Positions 9,392-18,348 of a DNA stretch of 64,000 bases are shown piece after piece (the first letter of the stretch is position 1; every line of letters begins with the position of its first letter). The notes beneath the pieces were generated by a model. The model saw nothing but the letters and a program-made list of their open reading frames with translations. It had not been told where the DNA came from and made no database searches. Source of the DNA: Gammaproteobacteria bacterium 45_16_T64 (GTDB lineage Bacteria > Pseudomonadota > Gammaproteobacteria > Pseudomonadales > Ketobacteraceae); the NCBI GenBank assembly GCA_002162955.1, contig MABD01000037.1:124001-188000 (forward strand), written 5' to 3'. Made by a program: the position numbers and the translations under genes.

Positions 9392-11242
9392 ATGGTAACC
9401 CAAGCGGATAAGCTGCGCTTGAAGATCCCTCCTCAGGATTTAAGCATGCTCTCATTCTGTACACCGCAACCGAAGCGGTTACAGGAATGGGTAGATGCTC
9501 TGCCACAGATGAATGTTGGAGAATGCGCCAAGCAACTCTATGCCGCCATTCAAGAGGTCAATCGATATAAAACAGATACCCATCTACGACTACAGCTACT
9601 CGAAATACTGAGAGAACCTATTCGCTATATCTGCGAGAGTCTGGGTAAGCATTTCCTTAATAAACCCGTAATTTTACCCGCTAAGGAAAGTAAAATTGCC
9701 AATTTGGCGCAAGCGCTACAAAACCACTTGGCAACTGGATATAAGACCATTGTGGTTCAATCCATGCCACGGCTTAAGGCGAACGACCGGGACGCGAAAA
9801 AAGATGCGACCATGGCAATACACCGCGCGCTCTCGGAACAAGGCCATGTGCTCCTGAGAAGTTACCAACTCTACTACCCTGCACCACCTAATTTCTGGAA
9901 AGAAGCCCACTTACTTTATCTTATTGCAGAGCAGTACAAGTTGCTCGACGTGCAAGTGAAGAGCCCTAACGGTGAAAACTCATCCAGCTCTATCTCGGAT
10001 ATATATCTCAGACTTCTTCTGCTATCAACCTGTAAACCCAATCAGTTACGCCAGCAACAGATTCAGCATGTATTTAAGGCGACCGCAAACTGGACACCCT
10101 ACGCAAGTATCGAAGATAGTGTTGAAGCAACTAGCCTGTACACCATCAGCTTACTGAGTGATAGCCCCCCCATTTATAATGCGCTAATGAATACGCTGAG
10201 TGAACCCACTGACCACACCCACATGCGTTACTTGAATGCCGCTGATTTATCTGACCATTTACGCGTACAACTGCAGCTTCCATCAGATCAATCACACCCA
10301 ATCCCTGACTTCCTCGTTCCGAAGGCCATAGCCAACGACCTGATACGCCAATTGATTCAAGCCTGGGGAGTGCTGACAGAGAGAGCCTTCACTCGACTGG
10401 AAGAAGCAGGCCAATTAACACTATGTTTAGGCCTTAGCGCTACCCATTATTTTGTCTCTGATAAAGCCGACTTTAGTAGCATGATGTCTGACAACAATCA
10501 TGACACTATTTTGAATGCGACAGAATCAAACCCATTTCTGAATACTGGACCCACCAATAGACGAGAGAACCTTGACAACGGTGACGTGTGGGCACATCAC
10601 CTCGATTCAGACACTTCCCACCTTAACTCTGGCGGAATCGATTTCGACATTGCCAATTTCCAAGAAGAGAATGCCCCACAAAAACCCGACAAATACCCCT
10701 CCTACAAATGCACTGTCGTCAACACCAGTCCCGGCGGGTTCTGCCTATCCTGGAGCCAAGATGTCCCCCCTCAAGTCAAGACCGGGGAAATAGTTGGTAT
10801 ACAGGAGGCATCAAAACGCCACTGGAGTATTGGGGTTATTCGCTGGGTAAAACAATTCAAAAAGGATGGTGCCCGAATGGGCATTGAGTTATTAGCACCA
10901 AAAGCGGACTCCTGTGGCACCCAAGTTCTACACAAAAAAGGGGATGTCTCCGAGTATCTTAGGACGTTAGAGCTCCCTGAACTGAAAGCAATAGGGCAAC
11001 CCGCGACTCTCATTACCCCCAATATCGCATTTCACGTCGGGTACAAAGTAAACATAAACAAAGGAGGCGATGTCGGAAAAGCACAGCTAATCAAACAGGT
11101 GGCATCCACCGCCAGTTTTAGCCAATTTCAGTACAAATGGATGACAAGCGCCCCTAAAAAAGCATCAACGCCAGCACCCAGCGAAGAAATTAAGAGCACG
11201 CCAAAAGATGATGACTTCGACTCTATTTGGTCAAGCTTGTAA
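9392..11242 (+). CDS. PilZ-like domain protein upstream of fimX (PA4958-like)
   Basis: This 616-residue protein has no signal peptide. The N-terminal 350 residues are mostly helical and I recognise no family in them. A loop of about 80 acidic, Asn-rich residues follows. Residues 430-540 look like a PilZ-type beta-barrel: CTVVNTSPGGFCLSW resembles the (D/N)xSxxG motif, and GEIVGIQEASKRHWSIGVIRWV resembles the strand pair that follows. A clear RxxxR arm is not visible, so c-di-GMP binding is uncertain. The gene lies directly upstream of fimX, as I recall for PA4958 in P. aeruginosa. The start at 9392 is supported by AAGGATAGG a few bases upstream. A role with FimX is inferred from context alone. 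Confidence 0.7.
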   Translation: MVTQADKLRLKIPPQDLSMLSFCTPQPKRLQEWVDALPQMNVGECAKQLYAAIQEVNRYKTDTHLRLQLLEILREPIRYICESLGKHFLNKPVILPAKESKIANLAQALQNHLATGYKTIVVQSMPRLKANDRDAKKDATMAIHRALSEQGHVLLRSYQLYYPAPPNFWKEAHLLYLIAEQYKLLDVQVKSPNGENSSSSISDIYLRLLLLSTCKPNQLRQQQIQHVFKATANWTPYASIEDSVEATSLYTISLLSDSPPIYNALMNTLSEPTDHTHMRYLNAADLSDHLRVQLQLPSDQSHPIPDFLVPKAIANDLIRQLIQAWGVLTERAFTRLEEAGQLTLCLGLSATHYFVSDKADFSSMMSDNNHDTILNATESNPFLNTGPTNRRENLDNGDVWAHHLDSDTSHLNSGGIDFDIANFQEENAPQKPDKYPSYKCTVVNTSPGGFCLSWSQDVPPQVKTGEIVGIQEASKRHWSIGVIRWVKQFKKDGARMGIELLAPKADSCGTQVLHKKGDVSEYLRTLELPELKAIGQPATLITPNIAFHVGYKVNINKGGDVGKAQLIKQVASTASFSQFQYKWMTSAPKKASTPAPSEEIKSTPKDDDFDSIWSSL

Positions 11243-11271
11243 CGAGCCACACAAAACCCAAAATTAAAGAT

Positions 11272-11298
11272 TTGATTATGAGATTCTCAACATATAAT
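11272..11298 (+). promoter_or_regulatory. Possible sigma-70 promoter of fimX
   Basis: A perfect TATAAT at 11293-11298 follows TTGATT at 11272-11277. The spacer is 15 bases, shorter than the usual 16-18, so the pair is only suggestive. The implied start site would be about 30 bases before the fimX ATG. Confidence 0.3.
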
Positions 11299-11333
11299 GG
11301 CGTAATTGTTATTGCCTGGAAGTACACGTTTTA

Positions 11334-13409
11334 ATGTCAACCAAAACAGAAACCATAAAATTACTACTGCTGCATGAATCACGAGACGACGCAGAACAAT
11401 TGCTGAATTTGATCCGTAATTCTGGCAAAGCCACACGTGGCCAACTTATCGATAGTACCGATTCATTGCTTGCTGCCCTGAACAATAGCAGCTGGGATAT
11501 GATGTTGCTTCGCCCCGAGGCGGATGGCATCACCGCAATGGAGTGTTTAATGCATATGCAAAAAATGCAAAAAGACATCCCTGCGATCATGTTGTTAGAT
11601 GACAACGACTCTGAAGAGATTACCGAGTGCTTACGGGACGGCTACCGAGATGCCGTTCCTGTTGATGAAGGTGAGCGCTTAACCTTTGTTATCAACAGGG
11701 AATTAGACAACCTTAGAGAACGCCGCCTCAGACGACAAACTGAGCTGGCACTGAAAGATGCAGAGAAACGTTGCTCAGTTCTGCTAGACAGCTCTCGCGA
11801 TGCCATAACCTACGTTATTGATGGTATGCATACCTACGCCAACGACGCCTATTTAGAGCTATTCGGCTATGACGATGCCGAAGATCTCGAAGGTATGCCG
11901 ATACTCGATATGGTCGCGCCATCGAGTCATCACGAATTTAAAGATTTTCTACGTCATTACAATGCCGGGACGAGTGGCAATGACGAGTTTACCTGTAACG
12001 GTATATGTACTGACGGAAGTGAAATTCAATCGCGCATGTCCTTTTCATCAGCAACATTTGACAGCGAACCTTGTACACAGATAGTCATACGCACCAATCA
12101 GGCCGATGCAGAACTTCAGGAACGATTAAAAGAAATCTCCAGCCAGGATTTATTAACTGGCCTCTATAATCGTTCACATTTTACCCACGAGCTAGACACT
12201 ACGATAGAAAGTGCCATCAATAAGAGCCAAACTTCAGTCGTGCTTTATATCCAGCTGGATAATTTCTCAACGATACAGTCAGATGTAGGTATGGCCGGTG
12301 CCGATATAGTACTCAGCGATATGGCAACCCTATTAAGAGACATGTTCCCCAAGAACACATTGGCTCGATTTGGGGACGATATATTCTGCGTACTTATTTC
12401 CGATACATCTTTAGAGCAAGGCAACTCACTCGCCGAAGACTTTAGAGTAAAAGTAGAAGATCATTTATCGGAAGTACAAGATCGCACAGTGCAAGTAACC
12501 ACCAGCATCGGAGTTACACTGATTTCAGAAGCGACCAATGACAGCCAAGTCATTATCACTCGAGCTCACCAGGCCAGTGAAATGGTTAAAGAAGAAAACC
12601 CGCTAGGCAACGGCGTACACTCATTTGACCCAACATCCATTGCGCGTAACGATGAAACCGACACAGAAACCTTATTGCAAGACGCAATTGACAGAGGGCT
12701 GTTCAAAATATTATTTCAGCCTGTTATCGACCTTAGAGGCAATAGTGGCGAGCTATACGAAGTGCTACTTCGCATGGTCAATGAACAGGGCGACGAAATT
12801 TCTCCCTCTGAATTTTTAGGGTCAGCGTCAAACCAAGACCTGTGTGAAAAAATCGACCGCTGGGTAATTTTACAATCCATTAAGATGCTTTCACAACACC
12901 GGGAGTCCGGTCATAACAGCAGAATCATGATCAATATCACCGGTGAATCCTTAAAAGATCAGACACTATTGCCATGGCTCAGCGTTGCACTTAAAGCATC
13001 TCGAATGCCCAGTGATGCCATTATTTTCCAATTCTCAGAAACCGATGCGACAACCTACTTGAAACAAGCAAAGGAATTCACCAAAAGCCTGAAAGAGTTG
13101 CATTGCAAAACCGCCATTAGTCGCTTTGGTTGCTCACTTAACCCGTTCAACAACTTAAAGCACTTGGAAGTGGACTACCTCAAAATCGATGGTTCATTTA
13201 CCAAGGATATTGGCAGCGATGAAAGCAAAGAGAGCCTAAAAGAGCTGGTTACTGCGGCTCACGCACAGGGTAAGCTCACGATAGTTCCATTCGTAGAGAG
13301 TGCAACGATCTTATCAACTCTTTGGCAGATTGGAGTAAACTATATACAGGGGTATTACTTACAAGAACCAACCGAGCAGATGGATTACGACTTTTCTAGT
13401 GAAGACTAG
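11334..13409 (+). CDS. fimX: FimX-type c-di-GMP receptor (degenerate REC-PAS-GGDEF-EAL)
   Basis: FimX controls type IV pilus assembly and twitching by binding c-di-GMP in an inactive EAL domain. The 691-residue length equals that of P. aeruginosa FimX. Every catalytic signature is degraded in the way expected of a receptor. The receiver's phospho-acceptor position is Arg60 (MLLRPEADG). The GGDEF motif reads FGDDIF. EAL reads EVL (YEVLLRM). The DDFGTG loop reads SRFGCS. The PAS domain is at about 145-260. Gene order (PA4958-like, fimX, serB) is as I remember in Pseudomonas. Orthology is well supported. No pilus gene is present in this window to confirm the output. Confidence 0.88.
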   Translation: MSTKTETIKLLLLHESRDDAEQLLNLIRNSGKATRGQLIDSTDSLLAALNNSSWDMMLLRPEADGITAMECLMHMQKMQKDIPAIMLLDDNDSEEITECLRDGYRDAVPVDEGERLTFVINRELDNLRERRLRRQTELALKDAEKRCSVLLDSSRDAITYVIDGMHTYANDAYLELFGYDDAEDLEGMPILDMVAPSSHHEFKDFLRHYNAGTSGNDEFTCNGICTDGSEIQSRMSFSSATFDSEPCTQIVIRTNQADAELQERLKEISSQDLLTGLYNRSHFTHELDTTIESAINKSQTSVVLYIQLDNFSTIQSDVGMAGADIVLSDMATLLRDMFPKNTLARFGDDIFCVLISDTSLEQGNSLAEDFRVKVEDHLSEVQDRTVQVTTSIGVTLISEATNDSQVIITRAHQASEMVKEENPLGNGVHSFDPTSIARNDETDTETLLQDAIDRGLFKILFQPVIDLRGNSGELYEVLLRMVNEQGDEISPSEFLGSASNQDLCEKIDRWVILQSIKMLSQHRESGHNSRIMINITGESLKDQTLLPWLSVALKASRMPSDAIIFQFSETDATTYLKQAKEFTKSLKELHCKTAISRFGCSLNPFNNLKHLEVDYLKIDGSFTKDIGSDESKESLKELVTAAHAQGKLTIVPFVESATILSTLWQIGVNYIQGYYLQEPTEQMDYDFSSED

Positions 13410-13410
13410 A

Positions 13411-13446
13411 GAAAACCTCCCGAGATAAATTCATCAACTCGGGAGG
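13411..13446 (-). terminator. Terminator between convergent fimX and serB
   Basis: CCTCCCGAG (13416-13424) and CTCGGGAGG (13438-13446) form a perfect 9-bp stem. On the minus strand the stem is followed by TTTTC, so it fits best as the serB terminator. On the plus strand there is no T run, but it may also stop fimX transcripts. Confidence 0.75.
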
Positions 13447-13452
13447 ATCCCG

Positions 13453-14682
13453 TTATCCTTTCATCAATAATTCTTCGCTGTCCCGGTCACGTACCCCAAG
13501 CAAATATAAGATGCCGTCCAAGCCTAGTGTTGAGATTGCTTGCTCGGCACTCTCTTTAACCATAGGCTTCGCACGGAAAGCAATTCCTAAGCCAGCCAAA
13601 CTCAGCATCGGCAAATCATTGGCACCATCACCCACAGCAATAACCTGCTCCAAATTCAGATTTTCCAAGGCTGCCAATTCTCGTAGTAATTCGGCTTTAC
13701 GCTGCCCATCAACCACACAACCTTTGACTTCACCGGTTACTTTGCCATTTTCAATAGCGAGTTCATTCGCATGCACATAGTCAATACCCAATCGCTTCTG
13801 TAAGTATCGACCAAAGTACGTAAAACCACCCGAGAGAATAGCAGTCTTATACCCTAGTGCTTTCAGCGTACTGATCAAACGCTCTGCGCCCTCAGTGATC
13901 GGTAATTGCTCAGCGATACTCTCCAACACAGATTCATCCAACCCTTTGAGTAGTGCCATACGCCGCCGGAAGCTTTCAGTAAAATCAATCTCTCCTTGCA
14001 TCGCCTGCTCTGTAATCGCTGCGACTTGATCACCGACCCCCGCATGCTTAGCCAACTCATCAATGACTTCCGCCTCAATTAAGGTCGAGTCCATATCAAA
14101 GCACACCAAACGACGATTTCGGCGATAAACACTATCTTTTTGGAAGGCAATATCCACCCCCAAGTCCTGCGCCACAGACAAGAACTGTGCCCGCATAGCA
14201 TTGATGTCACTGGGTGCGCCACGAACAGAAAATTCAACACACGCTTTCTGGTCAACATCCGTTTCACACAATGAAATACGCCCAGACATGCGGTTGATAT
14301 TATCAATATTTAAGCCGTTACAAGACACGATATTGGTGATAGCAGCAATCTGCTGGGAAGTAATAACACGCGATAGCAATGTAACGATATATCGAGCTTT
14401 ACCTTGACCAGACACCCAATCTTCATATGCATCAGTATCAATCGGCGTAAACCGAACCGACATATCCAATTCATGACAACGAAATAGAATATCTTTCAAA
14501 ATGGGAGAGGATTCAGCCTCAGTGGGTACATCAATCACCATCCCCAAAGACAATGTATCGTGAATCACTGCCTGCCCTACATCAAGAACATTAACATTGT
14601 AGCGAGCGAGAATCTCACTTATAGAAGAGGTAACCCCAGGTTTATCGGGTCCAGAAACATTAATCAACAAAATTTCGTGCAC
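13453..14682 (-). CDS. serB: Phosphoserine phosphatase SerB
   Basis: SerB hydrolyses O-phosphoserine to serine, the last step of serine biosynthesis. The N-terminal half holds two ACT-like regulatory segments (EILLINVSGPDKPGVTSSI and a second one after residue 80). The C-terminal half is a HAD phosphatase: nucleophile motif DMDSTLIEAE, then AILSGGFTYF, and AVGDGANDLPML with the Mg-binding aspartates. I chose the GTG at 14682 because GGAAG lies 4 bases upstream and the product then begins directly at the ACT domain, as in Pseudomonas SerB. The open frame runs 28 codons further upstream without homology. It converges with fimX. Confidence 0.94.
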   Translation of the reverse strand: MHEILLINVSGPDKPGVTSSISEILARYNVNVLDVGQAVIHDTLSLGMVIDVPTEAESSPILKDILFRCHELDMSVRFTPIDTDAYEDWVSGQGKARYIVTLLSRVITSQQIAAITNIVSCNGLNIDNINRMSGRISLCETDVDQKACVEFSVRGAPSDINAMRAQFLSVAQDLGVDIAFQKDSVYRRNRRLVCFDMDSTLIEAEVIDELAKHAGVGDQVAAITEQAMQGEIDFTESFRRRMALLKGLDESVLESIAEQLPITEGAERLISTLKALGYKTAILSGGFTYFGRYLQKRLGIDYVHANELAIENGKVTGEVKGCVVDGQRKAELLRELAALENLNLEQVIAVGDGANDLPMLSLAGLGIAFRAKPMVKESAEQAISTLGLDGILYLLGVRDRDSEELLMKG

Positions 14683-14878
14683 GTTACTTCCACCTTGTCC
14701 AACAGCAATGAGAGCTATTGTACAGCGAAGCTTGATGGTTACAAATCCTTCTAAGGCTAACAGCATAATAATCCACTTTTGGACTAACAGTGCTCACCTA
14801 ACGCTACAGGTGATGCCCAAGAAGCAGCCAATGCAGAGATATGAGGAAGCAGATGCGTACATAAGTGCTCTTAAGCAC

Positions 14879-15709
14879 TTAGGCTGCCAACAACCGCCCT
14901 CCCTTCTTATCTCGCTGCTGCTTTCGTTGAGTCAACGTAATATACCGTTCCAGCTGCCGAGCTGTCTGCGGTAAAATATCGACAAAACGACCACCAATAA
15001 CAGTATGTCCAAAATCCTGCCCACGCCTCTCATCAGGTACCCACTGACTATGGGTAACATCAATATCAACTATAAACCCGTCGCAACCCAAAACAGATAG
15101 CTCAAGCCCACTGAGTAACTTCCCTGCATGTAAGTCTTCCTGCAAGTTCCCCAACAGAGCCCAACGTATCCCCGCAGCCGAAATATCAAGCACCACAGGC
15201 TCAGAGACTGGAGTGTCTAAGGTGTTGATAAGCCAAGGTGACAGGCTTTCTGCTGTTAGCCCAATAACATCAGAATCCTCCACGGGTAACCGAAATGCTT
15301 CTCTACGCTGATTGGCTGCGAGCTCCTCGGGGTAGGACAACTGGTACACCGCCGAGTTAGCACCTGACGCTTTACCGAGTAACTTGCAACGCATACAAAG
15401 CGATTCCCCAGGCTCATTAAAAGTTAGGGTCACGAAACTGCCGACCATACCCTCTAGCACACCATCACTAGGGAAGGGGTCATCAATCAAGATAAATGGC
15501 TCCTCTGTGTCAACATGAAGTATCACTGTTTGATAAACGTTATCGTCTCCTTCAGCCTGTATCCACATCAATCGATGCGCTCGCTTTAGCTGAAACAAAC
15601 GTAAATACGTTTGCTGATTGGGGCTGCTATGAAGCAACTCCCTCCCTTGGTTCACTAAGAAGCGAGGGAGGGAACGGGGTATATAGCGCATTAAGCGTGA
15701 AAATTTCAT
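14879..15709 (-). CDS. YcgR-type PilZ c-di-GMP-binding protein
   Basis: The 276-residue protein has an N-terminal YcgR-like split barrel (about 40-130) and a C-terminal PilZ domain. Both c-di-GMP motifs are intact: RxxxR at Arg136-Arg140 (NQRREAFRLP) and DxSxxG at Asp175-Gly180 (VVLDISAAG). It should therefore bind c-di-GMP. YcgR proteins slow the flagellar motor by contacting the MotA/FliG interface. The motAB genes are 11 kb away in this window, so a flagellar brake role is reasonable but inferred. The C-terminus is very basic (QRKQQRDKKGGR). It stands alone on the minus strand between serB and the glucosaminidase gene. Confidence 0.85.
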   Translation of the reverse strand: MKFSRLMRYIPRSLPRFLVNQGRELLHSSPNQQTYLRLFQLKRAHRLMWIQAEGDDNVYQTVILHVDTEEPFILIDDPFPSDGVLEGMVGSFVTLTFNEPGESLCMRCKLLGKASGANSAVYQLSYPEELAANQRREAFRLPVEDSDVIGLTAESLSPWLINTLDTPVSEPVVLDISAAGIRWALLGNLQEDLHAGKLLSGLELSVLGCDGFIVDIDVTHSQWVPDERRGQDFGHTVIGGRFVDILPQTARQLERYITLTQRKQQRDKKGGRLLAA

Positions 15710-15852
15710 AGGAATATCTCAAACATTATCTTTTTGTTAAGCCAGTTTGTATTATTGCGATAGCAAACGCTGTCTTACCTAAGCCATTTATCGGCTGTAA
15801 ATAAGAAAACTTAATAGCGCACCCCATGATGAGGTGTGAATTAGCTGAGAAT

Positions 15853-16701
15853 ATGAACCTAAAAATGAACCCCAAAACTACACTATCGATTTCGTTAATC
15901 TTGCTGCTGACCTTTTTCTCATTACATGGCTGTTATACCAATCGCCTATTAAATGAAGTAGAAATCACCCCTGAACAGCAACAGCCGTCCTCCACGCTTG
16001 ATTTCGCTAGTATCAAAGATATTTCCAAACGTAAACAGGCTTTTTTCGACGCTCTTAGGCCACAGATTGAGGAAGAGAATAAACGGCTGTCAGCTTTACG
16101 CAGCTATATTCAGCAACATGACATGAGCAAACCATCCGGACAACTCCGCCAACTGGCAGCTCAATACCGAATCAAAACCGATACACAACATTTGAAACAG
16201 GCGCTGCTGGAGAAAGTCGATGCCATACCACAATCTCTGGTTCTCGCCCAAGCTGCAATAGAAAGTGCATGGGGCACGTCTCGATTCGCCACCCAAGGCA
16301 ACAACCTTTTCGGACAATGGTGCTTTAGCCCTGGCTGCGGCATTATCCCAGCTCAGCGCCCCGCTGGTGCACATCATGAAGTTAAACAATTTGATTCTCC
16401 GGCTCAGTCTATCCAGAGCTATATGCTGAACCTGAACAGCCATCCTGCCTATGCAACATTACGTAAAAACCGCCTGACATTACGCAATAGCAATGAAGCT
16501 CCGAACGGCTGTTTTCTTGCGGAAGGGTTGATCGATTATTCTGAACGCAAAGAGCAATACATCGCTTCACTCAAGCAGTTGATTCGGGTCAACAGTTTAG
16601 AAGATCGACTTTCGCCTTACTGCAAAAAGCCCCCAACCCCTATTGTCTCTGCCAATCTGGAGGAAATACCCGCAAGCCCCCAGCCCAGCGAAAAGGAATA
16701 G
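15853..16701 (+). CDS. Bax-like glucosaminidase lipoprotein
   Basis: The N-terminus has a lipoprotein signal ending in the lipobox LHGC, so the protein should be tethered to a membrane facing the periplasm. The rest resembles the Bax/LytG branch of endo-beta-N-acetylglucosaminidases (GH73-like), which cut glycan strands of peptidoglycan. The probable catalytic glutamate is in LAQAAIESAWGTSRFA, followed by NNLFGQWCF and the conserved FDSPAQSIQSYMLNLNSHPAY. The start is uncertain: ATGs occur at 15826, 15829, 15853 and 15865. I chose 15853 because only it has a GAG close upstream, and the signal peptide is then of normal length. The stop is 5 bases before the next gene, suggesting an operon. Confidence 0.85.
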   Translation: MNLKMNPKTTLSISLILLLTFFSLHGCYTNRLLNEVEITPEQQQPSSTLDFASIKDISKRKQAFFDALRPQIEEENKRLSALRSYIQQHDMSKPSGQLRQLAAQYRIKTDTQHLKQALLEKVDAIPQSLVLAQAAIESAWGTSRFATQGNNLFGQWCFSPGCGIIPAQRPAGAHHEVKQFDSPAQSIQSYMLNLNSHPAYATLRKNRLTLRNSNEAPNGCFLAEGLIDYSERKEQYIASLKQLIRVNSLEDRLSPYCKKPPTPIVSANLEEIPASPQPSEKE

Positions 16702-16706
16702 CCCCC

Positions 16707-17732
16707 ATGACCGCCCCACAAAGCCTAAGCCCTTCGCTACGTATTCTACTGGGTACTGCATGTTTTATTATCATCGTTGCAGGTATGAAGAGCAGCGCTG
16801 AAATGATCGTACCTTTTTTGCTCTCGGGCTTTATTGCCATTTTATGTGCCCCCCCCATATTTTGGCTGGAGCAAAAACGACTACCCACTGCAGCAGCGGT
16901 CACCATCGTCATCACCCTTTTTGTGCTGGGAGGAACGCTTGTTTCTGCAATTGTAGGTGCATCTGTCAGCGATTTTGCCGATCAATTACCCCACTACCAG
17001 GAGCGTCTACACGCGGAAAAAGAAAACCTCGCCCACTGGTTAAGCACCTACGGCATCGAAGTACCCTCTCTAGTGCTTAAAGAACAGATAAACCCTGGCG
17101 CGGTTATGGGTATGGTTAAGAAGGTGCTTTCAGGCTTAGGCGGGGCACTTACGGACTCATTCTTAATATTCTTAACCGTATTGTTTATTCTGTTTGAAGC
17201 ATCCTCGTTCCCTAAGAAATTTCGACGGGCAATGGACGACCCTAACCATACCTTCACCTCATTTAACGCATTTAACGATTCCGTAAAGCAATACCTACTT
17301 ATCAAGTCTTGGGTGAGCTTAGCAACCGGCTTAATTATCGGCTCCTGGCTATGGTTCTTGGGGGTCGATTACCCGATCCTGTGGGCGTTATTAGCATTTA
17401 TGCTCAATTATGTTCCCAACATAGGTTCCATTATCGCAGCGGTTCCAGCGGTCTTATTGGCCCTAATTCAAATAGGACCAACCGTCGCAGCCTTCGCAGC
17501 AGCAGGATACTTAGCAGTGAATATCGTCATGGGCAATATTGTCGAACCACGATTCCTGGGTAAAGGCCTTGGCCTATCAACCCTTGTCGTTTTTCTATCA
17601 TTAGTATTCTGGGGCTGGATATTAGGACCTGTAGGCATGCTGCTATCCATCCCGCTAACAATGATTTTAAAAATCGCACTTGAGAATAATCAAGATACTC
17701 GCTGGATAGCCACGCTACTGGACAATGACTAA
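16707..17732 (+). CDS. AI-2E / PerM-family membrane permease
   Basis: This 341-residue protein has about eight hydrophobic segments in the pattern of the AI-2E transporter family (PF01594): two at the N-terminus, one near 65-85, a soluble stretch (95-140), then a dense C-terminal block. The signature NIVEPRFLGKGLGLSTLVVF is the family's most conserved region. Members include autoinducer-2 exporters (TqsA) and Na+/H+ antiporter-like proteins, so the substrate cannot be told from sequence. The start ATG follows the glucosaminidase stop by 5 bases with no terminator between, so the two are probably co-transcribed. Confidence 0.88.
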   Translation: MTAPQSLSPSLRILLGTACFIIIVAGMKSSAEMIVPFLLSGFIAILCAPPIFWLEQKRLPTAAAVTIVITLFVLGGTLVSAIVGASVSDFADQLPHYQERLHAEKENLAHWLSTYGIEVPSLVLKEQINPGAVMGMVKKVLSGLGGALTDSFLIFLTVLFILFEASSFPKKFRRAMDDPNHTFTSFNAFNDSVKQYLLIKSWVSLATGLIIGSWLWFLGVDYPILWALLAFMLNYVPNIGSIIAAVPAVLLALIQIGPTVAAFAAAGYLAVNIVMGNIVEPRFLGKGLGLSTLVVFLSLVFWGWILGPVGMLLSIPLTMILKIALENNQDTRWIATLLDND

Positions 17733-17745
17733 CCCTAAGGAAATC

Positions 17746-17754
17746 TGCTATGAT
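17746..17754 (+). promoter_or_regulatory. Extended -10 promoter for the PA4642-family gene
   Basis: TGCTATGAT is an extended -10 element (TGn plus TATGAT). It lies 38 bases before the ATG at 17793, leaving a leader of about 30 bases. No good -35 is at the right spacing, which extended -10 promoters do not need. Confidence 0.5.
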
Positions 17755-17792
17755 AGCCGCCGTTTCTAGTCCCAGGCCATAAAGGTTACACC

Positions 17793-18086
17793 ATGCTAAA
17801 GAAAGACAAAGTCAAAGTTATTGACGAAGAATTGAACGATGAGAAAATCAGCCGCTTCCTAACGCTTAAGCCTTATGGTGACGAATCTGAAGATTTTCAC
17901 ATATTAACAAGGGCTTATCGTGGTTTGCCGATTCCTTACTTCGAACGCTTCTTAGAAATGTTCCTCGCTGAGAAACGCGATATCAATGCCAAGAACGCTA
18001 AGGGCATTTCCTTTATGGCTTCGATTGAAGGCAACGTGCGTTTTCCTGAGTTCGTTGAAATCCTAAAGCAGAATGGGGCTCAATAA
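17793..18086 (+). CDS. PA4642-family small protein
   Basis: This 97-residue soluble acidic protein begins MLKKDKVKVIDEELNDEKISRFL and contains HILTRAYRGLPIPYFERFLEMF. From memory it matches the small uncharacterised PA4642 family of Pseudomonas and relatives, which shares the (K)DKK-V-IGEE start and the RAYRGL-FERFL core. No catalytic motif or membrane segment is visible. The C-terminal half (DINAKNAKGISFMASI) resembles an ankyrin-like helix pair, but one repeat is too little to claim. An AAAGG Shine-Dalgarno precedes the ATG. A stem-loop follows the stop. Function unknown. Confidence 0.72.
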   Translation: MLKKDKVKVIDEELNDEKISRFLTLKPYGDESEDFHILTRAYRGLPIPYFERFLEMFLAEKRDINAKNAKGISFMASIEGNVRFPEFVEILKQNGAQ

Positions 18087-18091
18087 CGATT

Positions 18092-18129
18092 AGATAAGGC
18101 GCTGCTTCCGGTATTGCTGCGCCTTATCT
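18092..18129 (+). terminator. Stem-loop after the PA4642-family gene
   Basis: AGATAAGGCGC (18092-18102) pairs perfectly with GCGCCTTATCT (18119-18129), an 11-bp stem with a 16-base loop, 5 bases after the stop codon. There is no T run, so termination strength is uncertain. Confidence 0.55.
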
Positions 18130-18256
18130 ACCTAAATTCTTTACTCCTCCGGCTTGCAACCTTTTCCCCTCTTACCTGTCTTATCTCCACACCTTATAGA
18201 TTTACACTGTATAGTTGCCAACTATCACCTGCGTAAACCTATATCAATTGTTCAAT

Positions 18257-18293
18257 ATTATTGATGTAACACATCAATAATGACTGCTATATA
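18257..18293 (+). promoter_or_regulatory. Palindromic operator candidate and extended -10 upstream of cytochrome b561
   Basis: ATTATTGATGT and ACATCAATAAT form a perfect 11-bp inverted repeat with a 3-base centre (18257-18281). Six bases downstream is TGCTATATA (18285-18293), an extended -10. The palindrome would overlap the -35 region, the usual place for a repressor or redox regulator to act. It is not an FNR/Anr box, because the TTGAT and ATCAA half-sites are 7 bases apart instead of 4. Confidence 0.5.
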
Positions 18294-18348
18294 TCGCTAC
18301 TGATTCCTTTAAGCTAACCTCAAATATGCTTGTCGCAGTAGAAAACCT

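Noticed and set aside
18261-18277. FNR/Anr box before cytochrome b561
   Set aside because: The TTGAT and ATCAA half-sites are 7 bases apart; the consensus needs 4.
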